From Bdellovibrio bacteriovorus (GTDB lineage Bacteria > Bdellovibrionota > Bdellovibrionia > Bdellovibrionales > Bdellovibrionaceae): a stretch of DNA of 64,000 nucleotides. Under the pieces are notes generated by a model that had not been told where the DNA came from, made no database searches, and saw nothing but the letters and a program-made list of their open reading frames with translations. The stretch spans positions 1,674,001 through 1,738,000 of the forward strand of contig NZ_CP102930.1 of assembly GCF_025558485.1 (NCBI RefSeq), in the 5' to 3' direction. The position numbers and the translations under genes were made by a program. Below, one piece after another: positions 53,918 through 63,826 of the stretch (the stretch's first letter is position 1; every line of letters starts with the position of its first letter).

Positions 53918-54687
53918 GCTTTTTTCTCCCATCCCAGCAGGGCGGTGAACAGAACTTTGCTGTCACCGACCCGCAATCCCTGATAACTGGTGATCCCGGC
54001 GTCCTCGGTTTCCGGTTTGGGCGCCTGACAGCTGCGGTGAATTTCGACTTCGTCCCCCAGATGGGTTTCGGTCAGAAAATTGACGGAATAACTGTTCAGC
54101 TTCAGGGCCTTGTGCAGATCATAAGGAACGGCATCCAGAATCCACTGGGCGTATTTGGTGTTGTTCACATGTTGATTGATATCCAGATCAGAGTTGCGCA
54201 CACGGTATTTGGCGATTTTTTCGTAGGTGCCCTGCACCGGGATTTTTTCCGGGATCAGTCCCGTGGCGCGGGGATTGGTCAGACTTTCCCAAGGACGCAG
54301 ATTCTGCGCGGGAAGGATTTTTTTAGTGTTGCGATCCAGAGCCAGCCAGCTTGTCGAACACAGGCCGATCTCCTGTCCCTGCTGGTTGATCACAGCAAAC
54401 TCGCGACTGACAAAGGCGCCTTCCGGTGGGCGCAGCCAGGTTTGGATTTGAATGTTTTCGCCAAAGCGCGGCCACTGTTTCATTTGCAGGGTCTGGCGGG
54501 TAAGCACCCAGAACAATCCGTCTTTTTCCATGTCCTGCATGCCGAACCCCAGGTTTTCCGCATGCATCCAGGCGGTTTCTTGCAACAGATTCAGCAATCC
54601 ATAGAGTCCCAAGCGTCCCATGGGATTGACTAAAAGACTGGTAATGTGGAAGCTTTCTGTCCAAGGGGTGTTGGTAATGTTTGGCAT
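53914..54687 (-). CDS. Acyl-ACP thioesterase (FatA/FatB-like)
   Basis: 257 residues from ATG 54687, eight bases after GAGAGG. Two hot-dog folds are present: 'LVNPMGRLGLYGLLNLLQETA' style N-terminal half with 'WVLTRQTLQMKQWPRFGE', and C-terminal half with the catalytic 'DLDINQHVNNTKYAQWILD' (Asn/His pair). It releases fatty acids from acyl carrier protein, which sets fatty-acid chain length. The gene starts a two-gene operon with the DOMON-like protein and is divergent from the XRE regulator. Confidence 0.88.
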   Translation of the reverse strand: MPNITNTPWTESFHITSLLVNPMGRLGLYGLLNLLQETAWMHAENLGFGMQDMEKDGLFWVLTRQTLQMKQWPRFGENIQIQTWLRPPEGAFVSREFAVINQQGQEIGLCSTSWLALDRNTKKILPAQNLRPWESLTNPRATGLIPEKIPVQGTYEKIAKYRVRNSDLDINQHVNNTKYAQWILDAVPYDLHKALKLNSYSVNFLTETHLGDEVEIHRSCQAPKPETEDAGITSYQGLRVGDSKVLFTALLGWEKKA

Positions 54688-54895
54688 GCTCACATCCTCT
54701 CATATCTTATCTGTAAGAAAACATGAAAATGCTCATATCTCAAACACAGAAAAGATTAGGGATTGCAAAAAAACAGGAAGTAATTTAGATCAAATAAGCT
54801 ATAATGTATTTATATTGATGAGATTATTTTTGAAAGCAAAGGCTTGTCACAAACGCCTTGTTATGTATAAATAAATCATCGTTAGGTGGAAACGC

Positions 54896-55174
54896 ATGAG
54901 ACAAAAAAATATGTTAGCTGATTTCTTGAAGCAAAAACGTGTGTCAGCAGGTCTTTCTCAAAGAGACGTGGCAGACAAATTGGGATACTCCACTCCACAG
55001 TTCATTTCAAACTGGGAAAGAGGCGTTTCTCACCCTCCAATCAACGCTTTGAAAAAATTGGGAGAACTTTATAAAGTCTCTGCTGATGATTTGTTTGAAG
55101 TGACGTTGAACGCAACGATCCATGAAGTAACTCAGGATTTGCGTCGTAAATTTGCCAGCAGCAAAGCTCGTTAA
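54896..55174 (+). CDS. XRE-family helix-turn-helix regulator
   Basis: 92 residues. The N-terminal HTH_3 domain spans about 8-62 ('LKQKRVSAGLSQRDVADKLG', 'PQFISNWERGVSHPPINALK', 'LGELYKVSADDLFE'), and the rest is a short tail. ATG follows TAGGTGGAAACGC. The upstream spacer is unusually AT-rich. Nothing indicates the target; a role in regulating the divergent thioesterase operon is possible. Confidence 0.92.
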   Translation: MRQKNMLADFLKQKRVSAGLSQRDVADKLGYSTPQFISNWERGVSHPPINALKKLGELYKVSADDLFEVTLNATIHEVTQDLRRKFASSKAR

Positions 55175-55197
55175 TTCGCGCTTGTTGCAGGACTAAG

Positions 55198-55228
55198 AAG
55201 AAGGGCTCCCTTTGCGGAGCTCTTTTTA
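55198..55228 (+). terminator. Terminator after the XRE gene
   Basis: AAGGGCTCC (55201-55209) pairs with GGAGCTCTT (55216-55224) including a G-T pair, followed by TTTT. Confidence 0.75.
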
Positions 55229-55257
55229 TGTCAAAACTGTAAATAGTTTATTGTTTT

Positions 55258-55932
55258 ATGTCAGGTTTGCGGTGCATCATGAGTCCTAAGACCCCGTTTG
55301 CGGCCCAAAGCTTTAAAAAGTATGCAGAAGAATTGTGTGCTTTTATTGAGCAAGAGGGGTGGGCCGTTCGTCCTTACCATTCAGAGTCTTTGCCATTCTT
55401 TTTACAGTTAAATGAATCCGAACGCGAAAGCACGACCGAGCTTTTGCGCCAGTATTTGGAAGTCTGCCAGCGCGTGTATTCCAAAGGGCGACGCTTGAAA
55501 GACATGCCTTTTTTGGTGGAAACGGCCCTGGAGTATTATGGCTATCAGGTTTTCCCACAGACTCTGGCGAAGCTGCGGCAGAATCAATCAAAAATGGTGG
55601 AGTTCTATTCCCGCAAGCACACGCAGTTTTTCCGGTCGTTGAACTTTTTTGAGTTCACCAGCTACACGATTGAGGATCTTTACTGTCGTCAGTGGGTGCA
55701 TCTTTACGATCGGGAAGAATCCATGACGATGCGCATTTTAAGCGAAGCCAACAAGGTGTTGGCGGGTGATCTGAGCGAGCCGATTTTCGTGCCAGAGGCT
55801 CATATTCTGAAAGAGCGTCTGTCCCTAGAGCGTTTGCAGGTGCAGATGCAGAATCTGCAACTGGAGCCGTTGTTTAAAAACGGCCAAAGCGACGGGATCA
55901 TGGCTGTGGCCGATTGCACCTGGGCTCTTTAG
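55258..55932 (+). CDS. Hypothetical protein
   Basis: 224 residues from ATG 55258, or 217 from ATG 55279; the second has GCGGTG nearby and is at least as likely. No signal peptide or membrane helix. It is rich in aromatic and charged residues ('GWAVRPYHSESLPFFLQL', 'FFEFTSYTIEDLYCRQW') and mostly helical. I recognise no domain. Its stop overlaps the converging tamA-like gene by four bases. Confidence 0.6.
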   Translation: MSGLRCIMSPKTPFAAQSFKKYAEELCAFIEQEGWAVRPYHSESLPFFLQLNESERESTTELLRQYLEVCQRVYSKGRRLKDMPFLVETALEYYGYQVFPQTLAKLRQNQSKMVEFYSRKHTQFFRSLNFFEFTSYTIEDLYCRQWVHLYDREESMTMRILSEANKVLAGDLSEPIFVPEAHILKERLSLERLQVQMQNLQLEPLFKNGQSDGIMAVADCTWAL

Positions 55933-58727
55933 AAAGTTCCGATGGAAAGATGGAAGCGCCAAGGTTCTTCCCCCGGGCGGGCATCCAGTTTCCAGGCCCA
56001 TTCAAGACTCAGTGGTCCCACTGGGGTGTTATAGCGAATACCGAATCCTGCGGAATCCCGATAAGGATCTGTGAATTTCAGGTCCTCAATTTTCACCGAT
56101 CCACCGTCATAGAAGATCGCGCCACCCAAACTTTCATAAACCGGGAAGCGCAGTTCGGATTTGATCAGATACATGGTTGAATCGGAGGTCAGATAGTAAG
56201 TCGGATCAGTGTCGGTCAGTCCCAGATCCTGACGATTCGGGAAGACTTCCTGAGTTCCGGCTTCATAGCCGCGCACTGTGGACTGGCCTCCTAAAGTGAA
56301 ACCCTTCTTGTCCCAGGGCACACCACCACCGTGGCTAAGATTTTTCATATAGCCCGCACGGCCCTGATTGGCCCAGACAACCGGCTGTTTGGAAAGTCGG
56401 CCCACCGTCCAATAGTGGGTGAAACTCAACGTGGTACGCCAGTATTCAATGGTCGGACTGGAGCCAATCTGCGGGGAGGCGTATTCGGCATTCCAGCGCG
56501 TGAAAGTTCCTTTGGTGGGATTGAATGGGTTGTCGCGGAAATCCAAATCCAACTGAGGGCCGGTGGTCGCGATATTTTGTTCAACCGTATCGTAAGGGTA
56601 AGAATCATCCAAACCGAAGTCACGGATGGTGGCCAAAGACCACAGATCCCAGATGCCCAGAATGCGCGAAGTGAAATCCTTTTCCAGGGAATACGTCGTC
56701 GAACGCACATCGGAAACCTGTTTGATGTCGTAATCTGTGACGGTGCTGGAGCGAGTGAGATTGATACGGCCACGCACGCGGGAATCAAATAAATAAGGTT
56801 CCAGATACCCCAGGACAACACGGCTTTCCAGATACTTGATGTCAGCCACGTTGTAGTTTCCTTCCAGACGCAAGGAAACTCCGCGCCCCGTGCCCCACAA
56901 GTTGCGGTAAGCCACACCGGTATAACCACGCAGAGTCAGTGTTCTTTCATTGGTGGCACCAGCCCCTAAAGTGAACACCCCCGGATCACGTTCGCTGACC
57001 TTCACCAAAACGGTGCGGTTGGCGACATTGGTTTTTTCCTCCAGCGTGCGGATTTCCACGGAGCTGAAGAAGCCGGTTCTTTGCAGGCGGGCGACGGATT
57101 CTTCCAGATTGGAGGGGGTCAGAAGATCGCCGTTTTTAAATTCCAATTCTTTGTGAATGACATAGTCCGTGGTGAAGGTGTTGCCTTCCAGAATGATCGA
57201 AGCCACCCGAACCTGCGGGCCTTCAAAGATTTTGAAATTCAAATTGGCCTTGGTGTTGGTTTCATCATAAGTCACCACATCGCCGCGTTCGTTTAAAAGC
57301 AGCATTTCGATATAGCCGCGCTCTTTATAAAAACTTTTCAGCCGTGCGATGGAGTCTTCAATATGGGTCAGGCGCAAAGGACCTGCGCGCAGACGGGTGG
57401 CGCGCAGCAGTTCCTCTTCCCCGAAAGAGCTGTTTCCTTCAAAGGTCACGGATTCCACAATCGTCAAAGGTCCTTCATCCAGATTGATGTGGATGGTGAC
57501 GGCGTCGCGTTCCTTGTTGTATTGCGTGCGCGTGGAAAGAATCTTGGCTTGCAGGTAGCCGTTGTTTTGCAGTTCCAGAATCAGGTTTTTTAAACCTGTG
57601 TCGATGTCCTCTTTATTGTAATAACCGCTTTCCACTGTGCGGGAGCTGTGGCCCTCAATAAAGTTGATATAATACTTTTCACGGCGGTTGAATCGCCCGG
57701 TCAGGTTGTATTTTTGAATTTTAACACGCGGACCCTCCTCGATATGGAAGGTCACTTTTCTTTGGAACTTGCGTGATTCGGATTCATCAACTTTCACATC
57801 GGCACGGGCATAACCCCGGGCCAGATAATAAGTGCGAATCTTCTGTGCCAGCTCTGTGCCGACGGACGGGCTGGCCGAATAATAGTTGTCCAGCTCCAGC
57901 GCGTTTTCGATTTCCCGGATCGCCAGGAAACGAACGCCCTGATAATCGAACATGTATTTGTCAGTTTTTTCCAGACGGTAGGTCAGCACCACTTCGCTGT
58001 CATCCTCGCTGAATTCCGTGGTGGGACCAACCAGATCAGCGCGGATATAACGATTTTGGGTCAGGTATTCACGGGCGGCCTTCTGAATTTGCGAAAGCGT
58101 GGCGTCGGTGTAGGGATCATTCAGAGAATCGTCGATCTCTTTCATGATTTTTTTATTCAGATCCTCATTCGGACTGATCAGAACGATATTGCGCACCAAA
58201 GAACGTTTGTTTTCATTCACACGCACCAGCACGCTGACAGTTTCCGGGCTTTCTGGTGGCATTTCTATGTCAATCACGGCATTGTAGTAGCCCAGATCCC
58301 GATAGGCCTGGCGCAGTTTTTCGCCCCCCTCAATCAGGGTTTGCTGATCGAAGACATCACCGGCTTTAACCCCGAACAAGCCTTCGGCTTCGGAAGTGGA
58401 AAAGTTTTTGTTTCCCACCACTTTGACGCTGGAAATTCGACGGGTCAGTTCATATTCCAGTCGCAACGGTGAACTGTTGCCATCATCCAGAATACGCACA
58501 CGCTTGATTTGCGGCTTCAATTGCAGATGGCGAATGATTTCGTCCACCTGATCCTGAGTCAGACGTTCCTTGGAAAGATCCGGAAATCTTTTGTTTAGGT
58601 CCTCCTGAAGCTCCTGCGGAAGGTTGGAGATATTCAGTGGCTTCTTTAAGGCCCACGACGGCAGCCCCCATCCAAGAGTCAGTGTCAGCAGCAAAAATAC
58701 GGCAGGGGATCGCAAGGACGACGGCAT
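55929..58727 (-). CDS. TamA/BamA-family outer-membrane assembly protein
   Basis: 932 residues with a signal peptide ending 'PSWA-LK'. About 590 residues of POTRA-type repeats precede a barrel of about 330 residues with the Omp85 motif 'STVRGYEAGT' and a final Phe. E. coli TamA has three POTRA domains in 577 residues, so this one has about six or seven. TamA-type proteins insert or move material across the outer membrane with TamB, which is the adjacent upstream gene here. Its ATG overlaps the tamB stop (TAATG). Confidence 0.9.
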   Translation of the reverse strand: MPSSLRSPAVFLLLTLTLGWGLPSWALKKPLNISNLPQELQEDLNKRFPDLSKERLTQDQVDEIIRHLQLKPQIKRVRILDDGNSSPLRLEYELTRRISSVKVVGNKNFSTSEAEGLFGVKAGDVFDQQTLIEGGEKLRQAYRDLGYYNAVIDIEMPPESPETVSVLVRVNENKRSLVRNIVLISPNEDLNKKIMKEIDDSLNDPYTDATLSQIQKAAREYLTQNRYIRADLVGPTTEFSEDDSEVVLTYRLEKTDKYMFDYQGVRFLAIREIENALELDNYYSASPSVGTELAQKIRTYYLARGYARADVKVDESESRKFQRKVTFHIEEGPRVKIQKYNLTGRFNRREKYYINFIEGHSSRTVESGYYNKEDIDTGLKNLILELQNNGYLQAKILSTRTQYNKERDAVTIHINLDEGPLTIVESVTFEGNSSFGEEELLRATRLRAGPLRLTHIEDSIARLKSFYKERGYIEMLLLNERGDVVTYDETNTKANLNFKIFEGPQVRVASIILEGNTFTTDYVIHKELEFKNGDLLTPSNLEESVARLQRTGFFSSVEIRTLEEKTNVANRTVLVKVSERDPGVFTLGAGATNERTLTLRGYTGVAYRNLWGTGRGVSLRLEGNYNVADIKYLESRVVLGYLEPYLFDSRVRGRINLTRSSTVTDYDIKQVSDVRSTTYSLEKDFTSRILGIWDLWSLATIRDFGLDDSYPYDTVEQNIATTGPQLDLDFRDNPFNPTKGTFTRWNAEYASPQIGSSPTIEYWRTTLSFTHYWTVGRLSKQPVVWANQGRAGYMKNLSHGGGVPWDKKGFTLGGQSTVRGYEAGTQEVFPNRQDLGLTDTDPTYYLTSDSTMYLIKSELRFPVYESLGGAIFYDGGSVKIEDLKFTDPYRDSAGFGIRYNTPVGPLSLEWAWKLDARPGEEPWRFHLSIGTF

Positions 58728-61700
58728 TATTTGAACTCCCGCTTAAACTCCAGATCCAAACCGAAAATGCTTTGGGATTCTTGTTGGGTGGACTGAACAT
58801 TGGTGCTTTCTTCGGTGGAACCACGGCTTTCAAAAGAGCCAATGGCCGTGACATTGCTGTTCAAAAGATATTCAAGCTTGATATCGTAAGACTGTGTGTC
58901 ACCCACGGGACGGCTGCCGGAAACTTTCATTTTTTCAGACAGACGACGGCTTAAAGTGATTTTCGGCACACTGATGTTGCGGGTGGAGTCATACTGCGAA
59001 GTCACTGCCAGATTCAGACCCAGCGTGCTTTCCAGTTGTTTGTTGATTGGTTTGGCCAGCACCGCGCCACCGATTTCCACACCCAGTTGTTCCGCCTGCT
59101 GACGGGACTGCAGGTTTTGATCCATGGCCGAGGACGTAACCCCCAAGGCAATCAGGGAAATAATATCCTGTTCTGACAGCGGGGGAACACTGTTCAGGTG
59201 AATGGTCATGTTTTTGGAAGGGCCTTGTGCAAGTAAAGTGATATCGTATTCGTTGATGCGCGAAATCGCTGAAATATAAAGATTCGGATTGATCTCGTCA
59301 GGATCATTGAAGTCAATCACACCGCTTTGAATATCAAAGACTTTGTCTTTAAAGATGATTTTGGATTTGCGCTCCATACTGATTTTACCCAGCAGAACCG
59401 GTTCGGTTGGTGCCCCTTTCACCTGTAGTTGTCCGGTCACCGAGCCGTCGATAAGCGAATTTTTAACCACGATATTGCGATTCAAAAGAATTTGCAGATC
59501 CAGTAGAATCGGCTCGAACTGACCTTCACGCAGAAGTTTTGGCAGATACTGGCTTTGACGAACTCCGGCCACGGTGCCGGCATCCTCGGTAAACTCTTTT
59601 TCAACCAGTGCACTGGATACATGGAAGGTGCCTGACAAAGTGAACGGGAACCAGCGGCCCGAAAACAGCAGATCCGCATTGCCACTGCTGCGCACCTTGT
59701 CCGGAACATTGAAGGTCACGCCATCCAGATGTGCGCGAATCGTGGTCGGGATGTCCTTAATGCCATTGATCATGATGCCGCCATCTCCCGTCAGTGTGCC
59801 TCCGGCAATTTGACCTTTGATAGAGTTAATCAGGATACGGCTTTGCGAGAAAACCACTTCCGTGGAAAGGCGTTCAAGCGGGTGCGGGAAACCTTTGATT
59901 TTGATAAACGTGTTCTGGGCATTCGCATTTCCCAAAATTTCCGGTTTCATCAAAGAACCGGAAACATTTGTGGAAATATGCACCAGTCCGCCCATGTCCT
60001 CCAGGAACGGGGTGAAGATTTGCAGCAGGCGCAGATCCGTGTGGCCGGAAACTCCCAGATTCAGGTTTTCGGCAGAAAAATTAGAACCGCGAATTTGCAA
60101 CAGATGATTGGGGCCGGACAAGGTGAAGTTGCGGATGTTCACTACGCCGTTGTCAGCCGTGATATCAATCGGCCCGTTATTGGCAAAGCTTAAAGGTCCG
60201 CGTTTCAGGTTGAAGGTTTCAATATGAACCTTGCCGCTGGCTTTCAGGATATCCCCCTGATCAGAACGCAGATCCACCGTGGAAGTCAGTGTCGAGTCAT
60301 ATTCACTGGCCAGATTGGCGCCGCCGATCAGACCCAGAACTGTTGAATAGTTCCAGTTATTGGTGTTCACCTTCAGCACCAGCGGAGAACGCCCTTTTTC
60401 CATCGGAATCTGGAAGTCAGCGCGAACCTTGTCACCAAAGAAGGTCAGCTGTCCACCCAGGCTGTTGCGATTGACCCGCACGATAAAGTTTGAATTTGGA
60501 ATTTCCTGATCCTCAAACAGTGTGTCGGTGACAGCGCCTTTCAACAGCACTTGTGGATTGTTGACGGAATCCTTCAGTTCGGCGGCGAAGTTGACATTGC
60601 CGGTGATATTGGAATTGATTTTGCTGATCAGATCGGATTCTTCCAAATGCCAGTTTTTCCCGTCGGCATACAGATTCATAATACGCTCTGAACTGATGCC
60701 CCCCTGAAGAGTCAGGACGGAATTGGCTTTTTGCAGCAGCACCTTGTCAGCCTTGATATTGCCATCTGTGGCAGAGGCATTGAACAGCAACTGATTGAAG
60801 CTTTCCGGGCCGATGGTCACATCCTTGAATGCAGATTCAAGTTTGTAGTTTAGCTTCCAGAAATTCAGAGGTCCTTCAACCCGGGCTTTGGCGGCACCCA
60901 TACCAGAAACAGACAGCGGGAAACGATAGATTTTTTCAAATACTGTGGCCACATCCCCCAGCTCTGCCGTTGGGATGCTGAAGTCGCCTTCCAGGGTGTT
61001 GTTGTTCAGATTGACATCCAGCTCACCCAGATACTGAGTGCGGTTTAAGGCGCCGGCAATGTTTTCAAAGAACAAAATGCCCTTGCTGTAGCGCAGATGG
61101 GTCAGAAGATTTCCCAAAGTGAAATCCTCAAAGACAAAATCACGCGCATTGAGTTTCATATTGAAAACTGCCGCGTGGGAGTCACCGGACGTGGAGCCTT
61201 CAATGCTGGTGGTGCCGACCAGTTTTAAGTGTGCCAGATTGCGCACGTTCTTCAGATCGAGCTTTTCAGTTTTATAGTTGATCTTAAAACCCTTGTGGAA
61301 ATCAATCACACCATCAGAGCTGCCATTGCTGCTGCCCATGGTGACGGAAGCTGCGTAAGAAACCTGATCCAGAGTCACTTGCACCTGACCCTTGGCGGAC
61401 ATCGCATCAATATTCACCAGATCCGGCGTTTTGGGTTTGATGTCTGTTTTAACCCAAAGATTTTTTCCGCTGATAGAAGCATTGGAGCAAGTGACCTGGA
61501 AGGTGGGACGGATCTGACCTTCACATGGCAGCTGGCCATCGAGTTCCAGACCGACGGGAATATTCGCCAGATCCAGACTTTGGAAAAGCTTGTAAAGATC
61601 CAGACTGTGAACTGTCACCAGGGATTTGAATCCGTACTTACCATCCAGTTGCAGTTGGGACTTGGTCAGGGTGGCTTCCCCGGCCGGGTGATGCACTTCC

Positions 61701-62698
61701 ATCTCGGAAAGTCCGATCACGCCGTTGTGGTATTCCCCTTGAATGCGTGCATCGCCCAATTCCAGTTTTTCCAGTGTCACGGAACGGGTGTTGATTTCTG
61801 CCGTGGCCTTGATGTCATCAAAGCCGTTGAACTTGGTGTCCATTTCCGTGATCAGTTCGCCGCCAATCACCGGCAGCTTGATGTCCGGGCGCAGACGTTT
61901 CATTTCGGTGTAAATATCACTTAAGTTCACTTTGCCAGTCAGATCCAGCACGCCGGAAGGTTTGATCGCAATGCGGGCAAAGTTAGTCAGTTCCCCTCGT
62001 GCCAGAACTTCGGATTCCCCCAGACGCACACCCAACTGGATGATTTTCAGGGATTGTCGTGTCAGGTACAAATGCGCATCGGTTGAACCGGAAAAATCCC
62101 CAAAGCCGGTCAGCTTCACCTGCAACTCGGGCAGATTGGCTTTGGCTGTCAGGTTTTTTCCCATGTTGGTCAGCAGCAGGTCACCGCTTTGCACCTGCAC
62201 GTTCAGTTTCAGTTGCTGCGAAGTCACTTGCGTCTGAATATTTTGCAGGAAAATTCTTTGCAGCGGCAACTGTTCCAAAACCGCAAAAATCTGATCCATC
62301 GGAAGTTCTTTGGACGGGGAGTCGTCCTTCAGGAAAGGATCAAGATTGATCTGTGCCTGCGGGGCGTCCACCACCACAGCAGACAAAGTCAGGCGTCCCC
62401 CCAAAAGATGGAACAAGTCCACGAAGGCACGCACGCTGCCAATTTTAATTTCCGGCAGTGCTTCAGCCAGCGGGCCCTGACCTTCGATGATGACACCTTC
62501 CAGAGCGGCTGAGGGGCGCAGGAAGCGCAACGAAAGTTTTTCCGCGCGGATTTTCACCGGCAGGTTTTCTGCGGAATAAGTCTGGATCTTATTCAGTGTC
62601 CAGGCTTCAATTTTGGGTGCAAAGACCTGGGCCATCAGCACCCAGAGCACCAAAATCACAGCCAGCGGAGTGATAAGAATCCAAAAGACACGCTTCAC
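58727..62698 (-). CDS. tamB: TamB/YhdP-like translocation and assembly protein (DUF490)
   Basis: 1323 residues with one N-terminal membrane helix ('FWILITPLAVILVLWVLM') and a long beta-rich periplasmic region. The conserved C-terminal DUF490 domain shows 'FKDKVFDIQSGVIDFNDPDE' and 'LSEQDIISLIALGVT'. AsmA-like repeats make a groove that carries phospholipids between the membranes. It lies between a TPR gene (ATGA overlap) and the tamA-like gene, so all three form one coupled operon. Confidence 0.93.
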   Translation of the reverse strand: MKRVFWILITPLAVILVLWVLMAQVFAPKIEAWTLNKIQTYSAENLPVKIRAEKLSLRFLRPSAALEGVIIEGQGPLAEALPEIKIGSVRAFVDLFHLLGGRLTLSAVVVDAPQAQINLDPFLKDDSPSKELPMDQIFAVLEQLPLQRIFLQNIQTQVTSQQLKLNVQVQSGDLLLTNMGKNLTAKANLPELQVKLTGFGDFSGSTDAHLYLTRQSLKIIQLGVRLGESEVLARGELTNFARIAIKPSGVLDLTGKVNLSDIYTEMKRLRPDIKLPVIGGELITEMDTKFNGFDDIKATAEINTRSVTLEKLELGDARIQGEYHNGVIGLSEMEVHHPAGEATLTKSQLQLDGKYGFKSLVTVHSLDLYKLFQSLDLANIPVGLELDGQLPCEGQIRPTFQVTCSNASISGKNLWVKTDIKPKTPDLVNIDAMSAKGQVQVTLDQVSYAASVTMGSSNGSSDGVIDFHKGFKINYKTEKLDLKNVRNLAHLKLVGTTSIEGSTSGDSHAAVFNMKLNARDFVFEDFTLGNLLTHLRYSKGILFFENIAGALNRTQYLGELDVNLNNNTLEGDFSIPTAELGDVATVFEKIYRFPLSVSGMGAAKARVEGPLNFWKLNYKLESAFKDVTIGPESFNQLLFNASATDGNIKADKVLLQKANSVLTLQGGISSERIMNLYADGKNWHLEESDLISKINSNITGNVNFAAELKDSVNNPQVLLKGAVTDTLFEDQEIPNSNFIVRVNRNSLGGQLTFFGDKVRADFQIPMEKGRSPLVLKVNTNNWNYSTVLGLIGGANLASEYDSTLTSTVDLRSDQGDILKASGKVHIETFNLKRGPLSFANNGPIDITADNGVVNIRNFTLSGPNHLLQIRGSNFSAENLNLGVSGHTDLRLLQIFTPFLEDMGGLVHISTNVSGSLMKPEILGNANAQNTFIKIKGFPHPLERLSTEVVFSQSRILINSIKGQIAGGTLTGDGGIMINGIKDIPTTIRAHLDGVTFNVPDKVRSSGNADLLFSGRWFPFTLSGTFHVSSALVEKEFTEDAGTVAGVRQSQYLPKLLREGQFEPILLDLQILLNRNIVVKNSLIDGSVTGQLQVKGAPTEPVLLGKISMERKSKIIFKDKVFDIQSGVIDFNDPDEINPNLYISAISRINEYDITLLAQGPSKNMTIHLNSVPPLSEQDIISLIALGVTSSAMDQNLQSRQQAEQLGVEIGGAVLAKPINKQLESTLGLNLAVTSQYDSTRNISVPKITLSRRLSEKMKVSGSRPVGDTQSYDIKLEYLLNSNVTAIGSFESRGSTEESTNVQSTQQESQSIFGLDLEFKREFK

Positions 62699-63750
62699 TG
62701 TCCGCTCCAGATACTCAGTAAAGCACTGGCCGCGCGATAGTGCGGGCGTGCTGCCAGCAGTCCTTCAAGAACTTCAATGGCTGTGTGTTTCTGGCCCAGT
62801 CCCCACATCGCCTGCGCACGCAAATACGCCGTGGCAAAGAAGGTTTCCGGATCGTGGGCAAAAAAGATCTCGACCTTTGCAAGATCGGTTAGCAGTTCCA
62901 CAAAGCGGCGGCATTTTAACAGCACTTCCAGACGGAACCAGATCAACGATTCCGTTTCCTCGCTGAATGAAAGCAGGGACAAGGCGTCTTCAAAACTTTC
63001 CAGCATGTAAGCGGCCACGGCAAAATCAAAAGCCATGTCGGGATGTTGTTCCGCGTGTTCGTGCATACTTTGCATCAGCACCTGCAAGGCCTGTTCAACC
63101 TCCGGATCACGCGGGGAATATTCCTCGGTGTTGATGCTGACCTTGCGCGAACGCGGAGTTCTGCGTGACAGAATCTCCAGGGCATAGCGCTGCTTGTGTT
63201 CATTCACTTCGCGGCGGATGTCGCTGTCACCGGGATAAAGTTTTTGCAGACGTTGCAACAGGGATTTTTCCTGCTCATACAACTGCTGCGTGCGCAGAGT
63301 GATAAGTTGTTCCAGCAAAGAACGTTTGTTGTTCAGATAATCTTTGTGCAGTTTGTACTTGCGGTTGCTGCGCCATTCGCCCAGGGTTTGTAAAGTCTGA
63401 CGAAGTGCCAAAGAACGCGAGGCCTCAGCTTGAGCATTGTCCTCTTCGATTCCGTCTGTCAGCGCGCGCACGGATTTTTCCTCCAGCTTGTCGCTGAAGA
63501 AACTCAGAGCCTCTAAAAAATATGGCCATGGAATCGGGAAGGATTCGTTTTCAATATGACGAAGAACAAAATCAATCAGCAGATGTTCGTTGCGTGATTG
63601 AATCAGAAAGCGAGAAAGGGCGTTGATGTTGTCCAGTGTGAAGTGATCGGGAGAAGACTCGATACTGCTGATAAGTTGCGTGGCAACCTCAGTGAGATCT
63701 TCAGACTGTCTGAGAAGACTTTGAATTTCTAATTCGACATAAGTGGACAA
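62695..63750 (-). CDS. Helical-repeat (TPR-like) protein of unknown function
   Basis: 351 residues, no signal peptide. The C-terminal third has TPR-like helix pairs ('FFATAYLRAQAMWGLGQKHTAI', 'MLESFEDALSLLSFSEETES'). The middle is charged and coiled-coil-like ('LITLRTQQLYEQEKSLLQRL'). TTG 63750 is the best start; GGAGG in the efp terminator stem would serve as its ribosome site. It heads the tamB-tamA operon and may act with it. Confidence 0.72.
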   Translation of the reverse strand: MSTYVELEIQSLLRQSEDLTEVATQLISSIESSPDHFTLDNINALSRFLIQSRNEHLLIDFVLRHIENESFPIPWPYFLEALSFFSDKLEEKSVRALTDGIEEDNAQAEASRSLALRQTLQTLGEWRSNRKYKLHKDYLNNKRSLLEQLITLRTQQLYEQEKSLLQRLQKLYPGDSDIRREVNEHKQRYALEILSRRTPRSRKVSINTEEYSPRDPEVEQALQVLMQSMHEHAEQHPDMAFDFAVAAYMLESFEDALSLLSFSEETESLIWFRLEVLLKCRRFVELLTDLAKVEIFFAHDPETFFATAYLRAQAMWGLGQKHTAIEVLEGLLAARPHYRAASALLSIWSGQ

Positions 63751-63815
63751 AAAAAGCCTCCGCAGCTTAACTCATTTATTTTGCGATAAAATTGAGTGGT
63801 TGCGGAGACTTAATA
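63751..63815 (-). terminator. Terminator after efp
   Basis: On the minus strand CTCCGCA (around 63803-63809) pairs with TGCGGAG (around 63758-63764), with an inner ACTCA/TGAGT pairing, followed by TTTTTTTT. The next gene's likely GGAGG lies in the 3' arm. Confidence 0.7.
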
Positions 63816-63826
63816 CTGAGCGTTAC

